Shown here piece after piece: positions 47,601 to 59,897 of a stretch of DNA of 64,000 nt (positions are counted from its first letter, which is position 1; each line of letters begins with the position of its first letter). Location: assembly GCA_015698045.1 (NCBI GenBank), contig BLAL01000315.1, positions 310,001 through 374,000 on the forward strand. The letters run 5' to 3'. Both the position numbers and the translations under genes were made by a program. The DNA is from Rhizophagus clarus. Taxonomy: Eukaryota > Glomeromycota > Glomeromycetes > Glomerales > Glomeraceae. The notes beneath the pieces were generated by a model. The model worked only from the letters and a program-made list of their open reading frames with translations. It was not told where the DNA came from and did no database searches.

Positions 47601-49505
47601 AGATTGCAAAGCTTAGGAAGGAGAATGCTGAGATTTCTGAACTTAGAGAGAAGTTATTAAAGTTTACTGAGATTGAGGCTGAGAATGCGAAGTTGAGGCA
47701 GATTATTGAGAAAAATGCAAAGTACAATGTTGAAAATGCTAAGCTTAAGACTGAAGTAGCAAGACTAAGGTATGACATTAAGGAGATGAAACAACAAACA
47801 CAAGTTATTACTGAAGTGAAGTATGCATATTCTATTGAAGACACTTTCCCTATGGAAGTGATACCAAAGATATCAACTGCTAGTATACCTAGCAACCAGT
47901 GTAATAAAGTCAATTCTTCACCTTCAAGTGTAAGTGGGCAGAAGTCATTAAAGGATAGGGAGATAGATGCTTTCTTGGAATTAGAATATAAGAGAAAAGT
48001 TAGTGATGAGATTAAGCAACACAATAAGGAAAAGAAACTTTTATGCGAATCAGTTAATCAAAATGTTACTTCTAGTTTGTCATGTGATATAGAAATAATC
48101 ACTAGCGATCGACAGCAGAAAAATATTCCCAAAATATCTCAAGAAAATCCAGACATAATAATTCCACCAATAATTCTAGTGATATTAAGCCTACAAAAAG
48201 TCATTTGGAAGATATGAAAACTGTGACAAAATATCACAATCAGAATGATGTTATATCAAAGGTATCTGTTCTTGATGAATCTGATACTATCTCTGAAATA
48301 CTTAAATTGAAGAATCAAATAGTAAAGGGTTTGGTGCAGGAACTGACCTCTGAATTCAGCTTTGCATCTGGTAATAAATCTTTAAATGAAAGCAAGGTAA
48401 ACATTTTTGAAATTAGTAAGCCTTGTATACAGGATATGATTCCAGATTCCACACAAAGTTTACTAGAATTATTTGATAAAGCAATAAAATTAGATCAGAA
48501 GCAAATTCTATGCTGGTTTTATTATTCTCTTGAATTTGAAAATAAGGTTAGAAACCTTACAGCAGATGGTAAGACTAAAGATAAAACAGCAAGATTAAAA
48601 ATATATAAGAAAATGAAACTTTTTCTACCTAATATTACCAATGTGAATCTGCGTAAAAAAACTGAAAGAGCTCGTAAAATCCTTAAACTCTTTGATGAAG
48701 GAGGTGTAGGTATAGACAGGATCAAATATATTACATATAGCGCAAGTACCATTTCAGAATTAAAAGATGCTCAAATTCAGTATATTATAAATCAGGTGAT
48801 TTTGAAAACTGTGACAAAATGTCATGATCAGAGCATTTTAAAAAAATCAGAGAAACTACTAATGATAATTAGACTAATGCATTTATCCTTCTGAAAGCTG
48901 AAGTAAGTATATCAACAAATGTATTATCTGGATTTCACTCTAATTCAACTTATGATCGTACTTATTTTTGTAACAAGATATTAAATCAATATTCTAATTT
49001 ATATAGAGAATTTAGTAGCGAAAATTTTGATTATTATGGAATTACTGAAGAGACATCATGTCTGTTATGTAAGTTAAAGCATGATAATGAGGAAAGCATA
49101 GAAGGTATATATAAAACTGGATCTTATTTTATTAAATGTGAATAGTGTAAAATTGCATAGTCAGGTCACTTTATGACTACATTAGCTAACTGATACTTTA
49201 TATGATATTTTTTTTTGCATATATCAACTATTACCTAATTAGATTGATTTACAATTATAGAAAAAGTCAACATGACCAAGTCTGATAAAATATTAACTTT
49301 CAAATATCTGGATTGGCATACCCAATTAACTGGTTTGCCAAGTATCTTGACAGATAAGATTTGTTTTAATTTATACAAAAAATATAAAAGAGAAACTGGA
49401 CATGAGCCATAGCAATTACCAAAAGCTGTGATAAATATGTTAGCAAAACCTCAAGCCTCTGATTTTAAGGCTATTACTTTCAAAGTCAAACCTAATCCAG
49501 AATTA
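47601..49505 (+). pseudogene. Main body of split coiled-coil gene (repetitive Rhizophagus-type family)
   Basis: Resuming from the hAT insertion, residues LAEIAKLRKENAEI and the following ~70 residues form a strong coiled coil. A Ser-rich linker follows. The frame shifts near 48,150-48,200, after which the second frame reads to 48,894. It includes a conserved globular segment around LRKKTERARKILKLFDEGG and YITYSASTISELKDAQIQYII. A further shift gives a C-terminal segment up to about 49,145. It contains TYDRTYFCNKILNQYSNLYREF and a CLLCKLKHDNEE...GSYFIKCE motif resembling a zinc-binding pair. A possible next exon at about 49,262-49,505 reads KYLDWHTQLTGLPS with one stop. I recognise the pattern from a repetitive gene family of Rhizophagus with unknown function. 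With the insertion, two shifts and stops it is a pseudogene. Confidence 0.7.
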
Positions 49506-50312
49506 ATTACAGTCAACTCTCTCTATAGTTACACATTTGGGACAGTCTATATTTGGTGACTATGATGAGATGTGACTATAAGCAATAAAATCTCATAATT
49601 AAATCAGTAATTTTGGCCAGAATTATAAATTGTAATAATTTTAATTAAATATTCACATCATAATAATTTTGTCAATATTATTCCAATTATTATTGATTTA
49701 TAATCATTAGATTTTTCTTAATGAGATGATTTTAATGAGTTTAAGATCATCAAAATCCAATCACTAGAACCTGTAATAATTAAAATACAGTCAAAATATT
49801 TAATGTTACATGAATTTTACATATAAAAAATGCCAATCTGGTCTTTAAAATCGAATTTCTCAGTCAATATTAATCCAATCATTATAAAATTATTATCGTT
49901 AGCTTCCTCTCAAAGAGACGATTCTAATGAGCCTAAGATCATTAAAATCTGATTACTAGAACCTGTAATAATTAAAATACAGTTAAAATATTTAATATTA
50001 TGCAAATTTTATATATAAAAAATGTTGATCTAATCTTTAAAATTGAATTATCCAGTCAATATTAATCCAATTATTATAAATTTTTACCATTGACTTTCTC
50101 TCGATGAGACGATTCTAATGAACCTAAGATCATTAAAATCTGATCATTAGAACCCATTATAATTAAAATACAGGTAAAATATTTAATATTACGCAAATTT
50201 TATATATACAGAATGCCAATTTGGTCTTTAAAATCAAATTTCTTGGTCAATATTAATCCAATTACTATAAAATTACTACCATCTAATTCCTTTCAATGAG
50301 ATGAACCTAATG
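49506..50312. repeat. ~190-bp tandem repeat, about three copies
   Basis: AAGATCATTAAAATCTGAT...AGAACCTGTAATAATTAAAATACAG blocks start at about 49,744, 49,934 and 50,127. Each is followed by TATTTAATATTA, a TATATAAAAAATG block and CAATATTAATCCAATTATTATAAA. The array begins near 49,560 and ends where the AGGATCC-type element starts at 50313. No coding frame is seen. Confidence 0.7.
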
Positions 50313-50990
50313 AGGATCCTGAACAATACTAATATAACTCACAAATGATCTGCATATGTTTACTATTAATTTTACGCAACTTTTTTTTCATAGTAATGTT
50401 ACATAAACTTACATCTTAGTTAAAACAAATTTTAAAAAATTCATTTTATTTTTATTTTTATTTTTAATTTCAGGCAGATGATTAGAATAAAAAATACATT
50501 GAAAATCATAGATAAACAATAAAGAATCTGTAACTAACTATAACCAAAATTTTAAAAAATTCATTATCACTATAACGAATTATTCAGTATAAAGGCAGGG
50601 TCATATGACTTGCTGATTTAATTAGATAATCTAAATTATCTGATCTTTTTTTTAATTATTTATTTTGTAATGTTGCTAGACAAAAAGTATAATTGGACTT
50701 TTGAAATTAAGGTAAGAGAGGGTTGGGAGAGGTGTTTGTTATTTTTTTTTAATTAATTAATTATTTTTGTTTTTTCTTTTTTGTAGTGTTGCCAGACGAA
50801 AAGCATGACTGGACTTTTGGAATTAAAGTAAAAGAGGGTTGGGAAGGTATTTCATTGTTTTTTTTTAATTAATTAAGTATTAACTTTTTTTTATTTTTTG
50901 TAGTGTTATTGGATAAAAAGCATGACTGGACTTTTGGAATTAAGGTAAGAGAGGGTGGAAGAAGTATTTTTTGGTATTTTTTTTAACTAA
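50313..50990. mobile_element. Truncated copy of the AGGACC-type TIR element
   Basis: The left end (AGGATCCTGAACAATACTAA then TATAACTCACAAATG) matches the reverse complement of the right end of the element at 60397-61684. At 50,594-50,655 the TATAAAGGCAGGGTCATATG region also matches it. From 50,670 to 50,970 lie three units of the same ~118-bp tandem repeat in reverse orientation (GTGTTGCCAGACGAAAAGCA, then GACTTTTGGAATTAAGG). Roughly 240 bp at 50,350-50,590 have no match in the other copy. The second terminal repeat is missing, so the right boundary is approximate. Confidence 0.75.
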
Positions 50991-51121
50991 TTAAGTCGTG
51001 ATCTACAAATGATTAGCATCAGATCATATGGTTTGTGTATAGTAAATTTGGGGATAAGATACATAATAACCAGCTATAATAAAGTTCAATCTCTCATTGA
51101 CAACTTTTAATAACAGCTAAA

Positions 51122-54100
51122 ATGGTTCAAAATTTACACGTCGCTTTAATAAAACCAGGTTATATAGTCCTTGAACTCCACTACAGACCTTATTCTTTTT
51201 ATTAGTGAATAATTTCAGATGAAAATAAGATTTTATTTCCAATTAGGCTGGGGCAACAGACTAAAGTTCAACTTAAAGAAATAGACTTTATCTTAACAAT
51301 ACAAACTGGTTCTGGTAGTAACAAATTAATGCCAATATACTGTTGTCAAAGTGGCTTGCATGTTGTTACAGAGTCAAGTTCTACAAAGGCTATTTCTACA
51401 GTTTATAAAAACTGTTTCAATACTTTAACATGCTATTTAGGATATTAAGCAATGGGTTGGAATGATTATAATATTATTAAAACTCTAAAAAAAGATATTC
51501 AGTATATTCCTGTTACTGTTAGTATAGAAAATTATAAAGTTTTTATATATAGTATGGGGTCATTATCACATAAAAAATGGTGTTATGTGGGTTCAGGTTT
51601 TCAATTGTCCCTTCTTCATATATATGAAAAAAAGCATTCAATTTTGTATCACAAAAGGTGCATTGTTGAAATTTACTGAGAATCCACTTTAATAAAACAA
51701 TTTATAGGTAAAACACCAGACAAGATATGGGAAAAAATGGGACAACTAAAAAAATTTACCAGTACACAACTTTTTGGTCTTGATAATCCAATTATAAAAA
51801 ATCTAATTCAACAGCATTGAATACTTTGGAATAATGAATATATTCTAGAAAAGACATTTGATTATCATGTAAAAAGGAGAACTCTAGCAAATGCTAATTG
51901 GAAATATTTTTTTACAAATTGGGTTGAATTTGAAAATCCAATAATTGATTTAGTACCTTCTTTACGTACTATATATCCAAAAGGATATGAATTTAGTGAA
52001 CGTAAATTAGGTGCATAGTAAACTATGCTAAAAGCAGTTGGAGCAACAAATATAATGCCTTAATTATATGAAGAATCACAGGTTGGTAAATAATTTTTAT
52101 TATTATTTCTATATTCAAATATTAAAATAAATAATTTTTATATTAGCATCAATTATAGACAAAATCGCCAAATGGAGAAGCAGATAAAGTAGCATTTACT
52201 GCTTTATACTGAAGTGGTTTTCTTACTAATACTCCAAAAATTATGACAAATGCAACATATAAATTTTGGATGTATTTTGAACATGCTTTGCCAGCAATAA
52301 AAAAACTTCTGATAGAAAATGACGTATAATTTCCATAATTTTCAATGAGTTTAAAACAAAATTTGAATGTAATATTTTATAGTTTGCTTTATTTATATTA
52401 AATTTTAATTCATGAAATTATGTAAATAAAATAAAAATAAATAATAAAAAATTTATAAAACTGTTATCAATATAATAATTATCAAATCTTATACTATATT
52501 TATAATAAATATATACAGGTTGGTTCACATACTATTTTGGAATCTTGCAAATATACGTGTATCAATGGTTATAGGGCTCCATCACTTGCAAAACCAATAT
52601 TCCATTGACAAAGGTTTACATCTAAAATGCTTGAACAAATTGATAGCTTTTTAAATGATAAAGAATTTGTCAATATGAGTTCATATAAAACTGACGCCAA
52701 AATAGGTAAACCAATCAAATACTTACAAGATACTAAAAAGGCATTATGGAAAAGATTTGCAGAAGAATATCCTAATGGTATGCGTCATACATCCTTTATG
52801 ACTTGTCTTGAAGGTAGTCAATATGTGTATTGAGAAAATTTAGGCAGTTTATGTTCCACATGCAATGACTGTGACTATATGGTATTTGAAGATACTGGAG
52901 TAATAATTTCTGCTCACGTTATAGATGAATCTCTAAAGGTAAAATAAAATTACTAAATTTGCGAGTATAGATTATAAAATCTAATGATATAATTTTGATT
53001 TTATTAGAAGTATTTATTAACAAAATTGCAAGAATTATGACAATACATACATTAAGAATATTCAAAAGAACTGGAAGTTATAGCATCTGGTGTTAAAGTA
53101 TATAATTCTTGTATTAGTTACTGTATACGTCATGCTTTTGGAGACTGTAATCTTAATCATCCAGTTACTTGTTCAAAATGTGAAAGTCTCTTCAGTTTTT
53201 TTGAAGAATTAAAAGCTGCAATAAGTGAAGAATATTTTAATATTCTTGATGAATATCTGCAAAAACTTATAGCATGAATAGCACACCATGCTTGTAAAAC
53301 ATATTTGAATATCCATATGCGAATAAATTTAGAAGAATTGGATAAAGAAGGTGATGTAATGATTGTAGATTACAAAATGAGAATATTACGTCAAAGTGCC
53401 TAGAAAACTAAGACAGAATTCTTTGGAAAATGTAGTTGGAGTTTTCATTCTTTCTTGTGTATACTAAAAATGCAGAAAATAATCAATTAGACGTTCAAGT
53501 ATTTGATCATTGGTCCAATGATACATGTCAAGATGCATGGTTTACTGCATCTTCCCTCCATATTGTAATTGAAACAATAAATCCAAAGCCTAAATAGATA
53601 ACAATAATGTCTGATAATGGAATGCATTATCATTGCACAGAATTAATGTTGATTATTGAATATTGGAAGAAGTAATATGATATAATACCTTGTAAATGGA
53701 TCTTTCTTGAGGCTGAAGAAGCCAAAATTGCGATTGATTCACATCACGCATAGGTGTATTTGACTATGTTATCACCTTGGAAGTAAAAGATAGTACTGAT
53801 TGGTCAATTTATTGGTAATAATTAATAAGGTTTCGCAAGCAATAAAAAGATACATAAAGTTTGGATATAATGTTGATAATGAAGATAATATTGAATCAGC
53901 AGTAAAAGATATAGCAGGTGTTCAAGTTGTTAATTTGAATCCTAATAGAAATAATGGTAAAGTAAAACTCCAATTAGTATATGTTGTTAAACTTGAAATA
54001 GATCTAATATTTATTATTAATTTAGATAAAACAAAATTAGGTACCATTACAGGAATATCTAATCTGCAAGAATGGATATGGCCCACAGATGAAGAAAAAG

Positions 54101-54243
54101 TTAGTTATATTCATGCATATGCACTACTAGGAATTGAAGAGTAGAAGAAATGGTTACCTGAAAAAATAGAAAAAATTGTTAAAAAATGAAAAATTGAAAA
54201 ACCAAATCCTACTTTTACGTCATATACATAATTTACTAAATAG
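51122..54243 (+). pseudogene. Degenerate DDE transposase-like gene, part 1
   Basis: From about 51,122 conserved-looking peptide segments follow each other in one orientation with many stops, frameshifts and probable introns. Examples are GWNDYNIIKTLKKDIQYIP (51,455), PNGEADKVAFTALY (52,170), YPNGMRHTSFMTCLEGSQYVY (52,770) and VMIVDYKMRILRQSA (53,350). Then come SDNGMHYHCTELMLII (53,610) and FLEAEEAKIAIDSHHA (53,705). The DYKM, SDNG and EAEEAK segments have the order and spacing of an acidic triad of DDE-type transposases. I recognise the pattern as a repetitive Rhizophagus family, but the superfamily name is uncertain. The last segment is LQEWIWPTDEEKVSYIHAYAL (54,065-54,130). A hAT-like element interrupts the locus at 54357. 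Confidence 0.6.
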
Positions 54244-54356
54244 TGAACCATACCAATTATGAATAAAGAGAGTGAGTTTACCTGCTTGCTGTATTTATTT
54301 TTAAATAAACATAACATATTTGCTTGTTAGACAATCAGGATCAATAAATACAGGGT

Positions 54357-56430
54357 TAGAGCTCCGATCGGTTTCAGTAATTACTGAACTGTACTGATCG
54401 GTTTCAGTATCGGAGCAGTTTCAGTTTTTACAGTTTACCAAACTGAAACTTTCAGTAAATTTACCGATCAGTTTCGGTAACTGCGGTTTCGGTACCAGTT
54501 TTATGATTTATTGAACCGAATTACTGAATTGATTTAACTAAATAATATAATAAAAAAACGTTGTGAAACGTTTTTTATTAGTTATTTTGATAAAACAAAC
54601 CGTTTCGTAGCGGTATTTTGTCATTTTAATTAAGAAATGTTGCGAAACGTTTTTATTTGTTAATCTAATAAAAAAATAACTATTCGCAACTTTTTTCTTG
54701 TCATTTTAACAAACAATATTGCGAAATGTTAATTGGATAAAAAAAACATTTCGCAACATTTTTTTTGTCACTTTAATAAAAACGTTACGAAACGTTTTTA
54801 TGAGTTAATTTTAAAAACGTTGCGCAACATTTTTATTAGCTAATTTTAATAAAAAACGTTTCGCAACGTTTTTTTTGTTGCTTTAATTAAAAAATGTTGC
54901 GAAACGTTTTTTATCAATTAATTTAATAAAAAAAATACGTTGCGAAACATTTGAGTTAATTTTAATAAAAAAACGTTTCGCTACGTTTTTTTTGTTGCTT
55001 TAGTTAAAAAACGTTGCGAAACGTTTTTTATCAGTTAATTTAATAAAAAAACGTTTTGCTACATTTTTTTTGTCTCTATAATAAAAACGTTGCGAAATGT
55101 TTTTATGAGCTAATTTTAATAAAAAAACGTTTCGCAACGTTTTTATGAGTTAATTTTAATAAAAAAAACGTTTCGCAATGTTTTTTTGTCACTTTAATAA
55201 AAACATTGCGCAACATTTTTATTAGCTAATTTTAATAAAAAAAACGTTTCGCAACATTTTTTTTGTTGCTTTAATTAAAAAACGTTGCGAAACGTTTTTT
55301 AACAGTTAGTTTAATAAAAAAACGTTTCGCTACATTTTTTTTTGTTGCTTTAGTTAAAAAACGTTGCAAAATATTTTTTATCAGTTAATTTAATAAAAAA
55401 AACGTTTTGCTACGTTTTTTTTGTCTCTAAAATAAAAACGTTGCAAAATGTTTTTATGAGCTAATTTTAATAAAAAAACGTTTCGCAACATTTTTTTTTT
55501 GTCACTTTAATAAAAATGTTGTGAAACGTTTTTATGAGTTAATTTTAATAAAAAAAATGTTTCGCAACATTTTTTTTTGTTGCTTTAATTAAAAAATGTT
55601 GCGAAACGTTTTTTAACAGTTAGTTTAATAAAAAAACGTTTTGCTACATTTTTTTTGTTGCTTTAGTTAAAAAATGTTGCGAAACATTTTTTATCAGTTA
55701 ACTTAATAAAAAAAACGTTTTGCTACATTTTTTTTTGTCTCTATAATAAAAACGTTATAAAATGTTTTTATGAGCTAATTTTAATAAAAAAAACGTTTCG
55801 CAATATTTTTTTTGTTGCTTTAATTAAAAACGTTGCGAAATGTTTTTTAACAGTTAGTTTAATAAAAAAAACGTTTCGCAACAGTTTTTTTGTTGCTTTA
55901 GTTAAAAAACGTTACGAAACATTTTTTATCAGTTAATTTAATAAAAAAAACGTTTTGCAACGTTTTTTTTTGTCACTTTAATAAAAACGTTGCGAAATGT
56001 TTTTATGAGTTAATTTAATAAAAAAAAATGTTTTGCAACGTTTTTTTTTCATTTTAATTAAAAACGTTGCGAAACGTTTTTTATTAGTTAATTTAATAAA
56101 AAAAAATGATTCGCAACTTTATTTTTTGACACTTTAAATAAAAAATGTTGCGAAACGTTTTTATAGATGATTTGATTTGGTAAAAAAAATACCAAAATAG
56201 TTTCGCGATATTTTTTTTACTAAAAATGGTTTTTAATATCGGTAAATCAGTTCGGTTTTTGGCAATTATTGATCAGTTTCGATAATCATCAATACCGATA
56301 CCAGTCAGTTTCAGTAATCATCAATACCGATACTAGTCAGTTTCAGTAATCATCAATACCGATACTGATCAATTTGGTTCGGTATTGGTTTTTGCAAAAA
56401 CTGAACTAAACCGAACTGATCGGAGCCCTA
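54357..56430. mobile_element. Non-autonomous hAT-like element (2.07 kb) filled with GTTGCGAAACG repeats
   Basis: The ends TAGAGCTCCGATCGGTTTCA (left) and TAGGGCTCCGATCAGTTCGG (right, reverse complemented) are imperfect inverted repeats. Both start with TAGNG, the hAT terminal pattern. Subterminal CAGTTTCAGTAAT/ACTGAAACTG words occur in both orientations for ~200 bp at each end. The core (54,540-56,215) consists of roughly 75-85-bp units alternating AACGTTGCGAAACGTTT and its reverse complement, separated by TTAATTTAATAAAA and TTGTTGCTTTAATTAAA spacers. It has no coding capacity. TACAGGGT lies directly left of the element (54349-54356) and recurs at 56443-56450, after a 12-bp palindromic filler on the right. 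Confidence 0.82.
54540..56215. repeat. GTTGCGAAACG tandem/inverted repeat array
   Basis: More than 30 copies of CGTTGCGAAACG or its complement occur, in alternating orientation and with point variants (for example TGTTGCGAAATG). The complement-paired copies could fold into many hairpins. Unit length is about 75-85 bp by eye. Confidence 0.88.
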
Positions 56431-56454
56431 GATTCACCCTGTTACAGGGTGAAT

Positions 56455-56975
56455 CAGGAGGTGATATTTGGAATTTCTCATTATATAAATACTTGGATTA
56501 TACTAAATCAATCCAATTATTTACAGAACCAAATACTCATTGATCTGATTAATATTGTAAATAATGGATCATCAAAAACCAAGAGGTAAAAATATTATAT
56601 AATCACACATTAATTTATTGATTATATTATTTATTTATTTTTTTTTTGCATAGTCAACAAGTGTTTACTAGTGGATGGGCTCTAAAAGAAAATAAAAAGA
56701 CTTGTCAGCGTGGATCAGTAAAAAGAATATCTTTACAAGTGAAGCATCTTTTAGAATCAATATTCCATACTAGAACAGCAAATCCTCGCCAAAAATTAAA
56801 TGCACAACAGATGCATGAAGAGTTGTTGAGGCATGCAGAACTTGGTGAAATTGAAGAAAATGATATATTTAAAGTATCTACAATAACAAATTGGATTTCA
56901 ACTTTTTCACGTAAAAGGAAAGAGGCCATGGCTTCATGTTCTTTAGAGGAAAATTTGGACTCTAAAAATTCATAA
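56455..56975 (+). pseudogene. Degenerate DDE transposase-like gene, C-terminal part
   Basis: Right of the hAT-like element, a coding-like stretch ends at 56,582 (GSSKTKR). A 73-bp GT-AG intron follows, and then an exon from about 56,655 (SQQVFTSGWALKENKKTCQR) to the stop at 56975. The exon encodes a basic helical domain (KRISLQVKHLLESIF, LNAQQMHEELLRHAELGEIEENDIF, ITNWISTFSRKRKE) like the C-terminal domain I remember following the WPTDEE segment in this family. It is therefore probably the 3' end of the gene at 51122-54243, displaced by the insertion. Confidence 0.6.
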
Positions 56976-56999
56976 AAGTATACTTGTAACAAATACTTG

Positions 57000-59220
57000 T
57001 AAAGAGAAATATAAAATAACATTCAATAAAAACTAAAAATTTGTAAATTGAATGCTTTTTAAAAGGTGAAATTAATATATTATATATACATATATTAAAA
57101 AATCTATAGCTGCTATAGAGAAAAATAATTTTTTCTAGTTGGTAAAATGTTTTTTTTGTCAAACTATATTTTCATATTGTTTACATAGCTTGTCATGTGA
57201 TTTGGCGAAGCTGTGAAACGTTTTCATAATTTTTACCTTATTGCAATTATTAGCAACTATTATTATAATTTTATAATTGATCGGTAAAATTTTATCCCAA
57301 AATTTAATAGTAATTTTGTACTGATCTTTCACAGATCGTATCTCAATACAATTATACAATATATGGTTGATCACATGATATTAAATATAAGCTATTTTAT
57401 TTGTTAATTATATATAAATTATAAAAAAAAAATCTGGAATCGTGATTTACTGACCTGATTGGGATATATAAACCATTTTTACTACTTTGTGTTATCTTAT
57501 TTTAAATAAAAAATATTTTTTCTTTTAAAAAAACTGATCTTTAGTTTTTCTTTAAAAAAAAAAAATAATAAATACTTTTTTTAATACTGATTTTTGGTTT
57601 TTTTTTCTTAAAAAAAAGAAAATACTTATTTTTTAATTAAAAAAACTGGATTTTAATTCTTTTTATGTTTTTTTCTTAAAAAATAAAAAAAAAATAAAAA
57701 TAAAAATAAAAATTGATTACTTTAATAAAAAAACTTATTTTTTTTCTTTTTTTAAGTAAATTTTCAGTTTCTTCATTATCGTCATTTTCAAATTGCTGTA
57801 ATCAGGTGATTTGTCGATCAATTAAAAAAAATACTGAAAACAACTGAAAACAATCGAAAACAATTAATTTATTAAAAATACTCTTATTAAACACATACAA
57901 AAAACACTTTTTATAAATATTTTTCTTAAAAAACACTAAACTTAACACCTTTAACATTCTTTATTATGTTTATAAGATGTTTTACAATGTGTTTTTTTAT
58001 TTATTAAAAACTAAAGATCTAAATAAAAAAAATAGTTAGAAATAAAAAAAAAGGAAAAAAACAAAAAAAAAGAAAAACAAACTAATAAAATAAAAAAAAT
58101 ATTATCTGTTACTTAGCAGTGAACTTTTAGAATCGTTAAGAATCAGTTTTTAGGAATCGGTTTTTAGGAATTAGTCTCTAGGAATCAGAGGAATCAGTTT
58201 ATAAGCTATTGTGGTAAAAAAGAGCGAACGATAAAAAAATATTAGTAAAGTTTGTATAATGGTGGCTTATCATTACACAGATCAAATAATGTCTGTGATA
58301 TTTATAGTAAAAAGTGATTTTAATTTGTGTAATCTTAAATCAATTTTTATTTATATAAAAAAAAGCTGCTAATCACAATAATTTGAAAACGATGATAAAA
58401 AGATTATTTAATTTTTTTTTAGCAAAAAACTGAAAATTAGTTTTTTTAATTAATAAGTTTGATTTTTCAGTTTTTTTATCAAAAAAAAAAAAAAAAATGA
58501 AAAATAATCTTTTTTTTTTTAAAAAAAGAATAAAAATTGATCTCTTTAATAAAGGAAACCTAATTTTTTTTTTTTTCTTTTTTTTAAGAAAAAATAAAAT
58601 TGATTCCTTTAATAAAAGAAAAAAATATTTCTTTTTTTTTTAAGAAGAAAAACTGAAATTGATATTTTAATTAAGAAAAGTATTTTACTTTTTTTTTTTT
58701 AATAAAAAACTGAAATTAGTATTTTTATTAAAAAATATATTTTTTTTTTTAAAAAATATATTTTTTTTTTTAAAAAAAAAAACCAAAGATCAGTTTTTTA
58801 AATAAAAAAAAACAAATTTTTCATTTTTTTTTTTGAAAATAATTAAAATAATTATTTATTTGAAAAAATAATAATATATCAGACTTTTTTTTAATAATTA
58901 ATAGTTACAAAGCACGAAGTGTAGAGTAACTGTTGTATTTGCAATAAGCAATATGATTAGTGGAATTTGCTAAGCACAGCTCGGCAAATTCTGCTGATAA
59001 TATTCATTGCAAATACATATAAGGCACGGCAGTGCCGCAATTACGAGGTCATGTAGTGCTGAGTAACTGTTTATCAGTTTATATAAAATAGTCTAATTTA
59101 AACTTTTTTTTAGCTTTTATTAGACATTTTTTCCACAAAAGCTGATCTTATTTTTTTCCCTCTTTTTTACGTGTCTTGTTTTTCCCAAAATACTTTTCCT
59201 TTTTTATAATATATATAAAA
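57000..59220. other. A/T-rich intergenic region with a fold-back sequence
   Basis: From 57,420 to 58,880 the sequence is dominated by poly-A and poly-T runs with short CTGATTTTT/AAAACTGA words, and no gene is seen. At 58,907-59,072 there is a foldback segment, listed separately. The last 150 bases are the probable promoter and 5' UTR of the recombinase gene. Confidence 0.45.
58907..59072. repeat. Nested inverted repeat (foldback) upstream of recombinase gene
   Basis: TGTATTTGCAAT (58933-58944) and ATTGCAAATACA (59005-59016) are perfect 12-bp arms. Inside them GAATTTGC (58962-58969) pairs with GCAAATTC (58983-58990). GAGTAACTGTT occurs on both outer flanks as a direct repeat (about 58,923 and 59,060). 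It could form a cruciform or a long hairpin transcript, or be a remnant of a foldback element. Confidence 0.6.
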
Positions 59221-59897
59221 ATGGCACAAGATATTTCACCCAAAGGTAATCATTTACCTTCACTTAAACAACTATCAGCACTTGCGAAAAGCAGAGTTTC
59301 TCAAAACACAGTTATGAATACTGAAAAGTGGGTTAAAATAATGAACAAGTAGAGAGCAGATGTTAATTATAATTATCTGTTAGAAAGTCAAGATAAAGAT
59401 ACTATTGAACTACAAGTTACTCAATTTCTCTGTGGTGTAACTTCTAAAAATAGAGAATATTATTCACGAACTTCTTTAAAAAATGCTTTGTCTGCAATTA
59501 GCAGATATTTGCAAGATGTTAAACCAGGTTGGTGGTACAGTTTACATAATAAGGTTGATTTTCCTGATTTATATGCACGTTTTGATGGTCTCCTTAAGGA
59601 TATGAAAAAAAAGGGTATTGGCAAAACAAAATCTACAGATGGATTATTTACTGATGAGATTCGTCATATAATTCAACATGAAACTTTGAATCCTAATGTT
59701 TCTTTTGGCTTGCTAAAACAAGTTTTCTTTTGGATTTATATATTAGGTGCACCAAGAGGTGGTGAGCATGTTAATTTACTTGCTTCCCAATTAGCTGATA
59801 CTCCAGATGGGATTATTTTTAAAAAAGGACAACAAAAAAATGATCAGGAAGGAGTTGATGGCAATCAATTTGATTTAAATATTCCTTTCCTCCTGAC
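59221..59897 (+). pseudogene. Crypton-like tyrosine recombinase, N-terminal part
   Basis: From the ATG at 59221 (MAQDISPKGNHLPSLKQL) a frame with one premature TAG at 59350 (probably a former TGG, W) encodes an N-terminal helical domain (NTEKWVKIMNK, then SLKNALSAISRYLQ). The start of the catalytic domain follows, with APRGGEHVNLLA holding the first catalytic Arg (codon 59755-59757). This resembles the DUF3504/Crypton-derived tyrosine recombinase domain. Such enzymes cut and rejoin DNA through a tyrosine. The hAT-like element at 59898 interrupts the frame in DLNIPFLLT. Confidence 0.75.

Noticed and set aside
47560-48024. 154-aa minus-strand frame
   Set aside because: It is the antisense shadow of the coiled-coil frame on the plus strand, which explains its repetitive S/F/L composition.
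49506-50312. 190-bp repeats as solo LTRs
   Set aside because: The copies are in direct tandem with no TG...CA ends, primer-binding site or target duplication.
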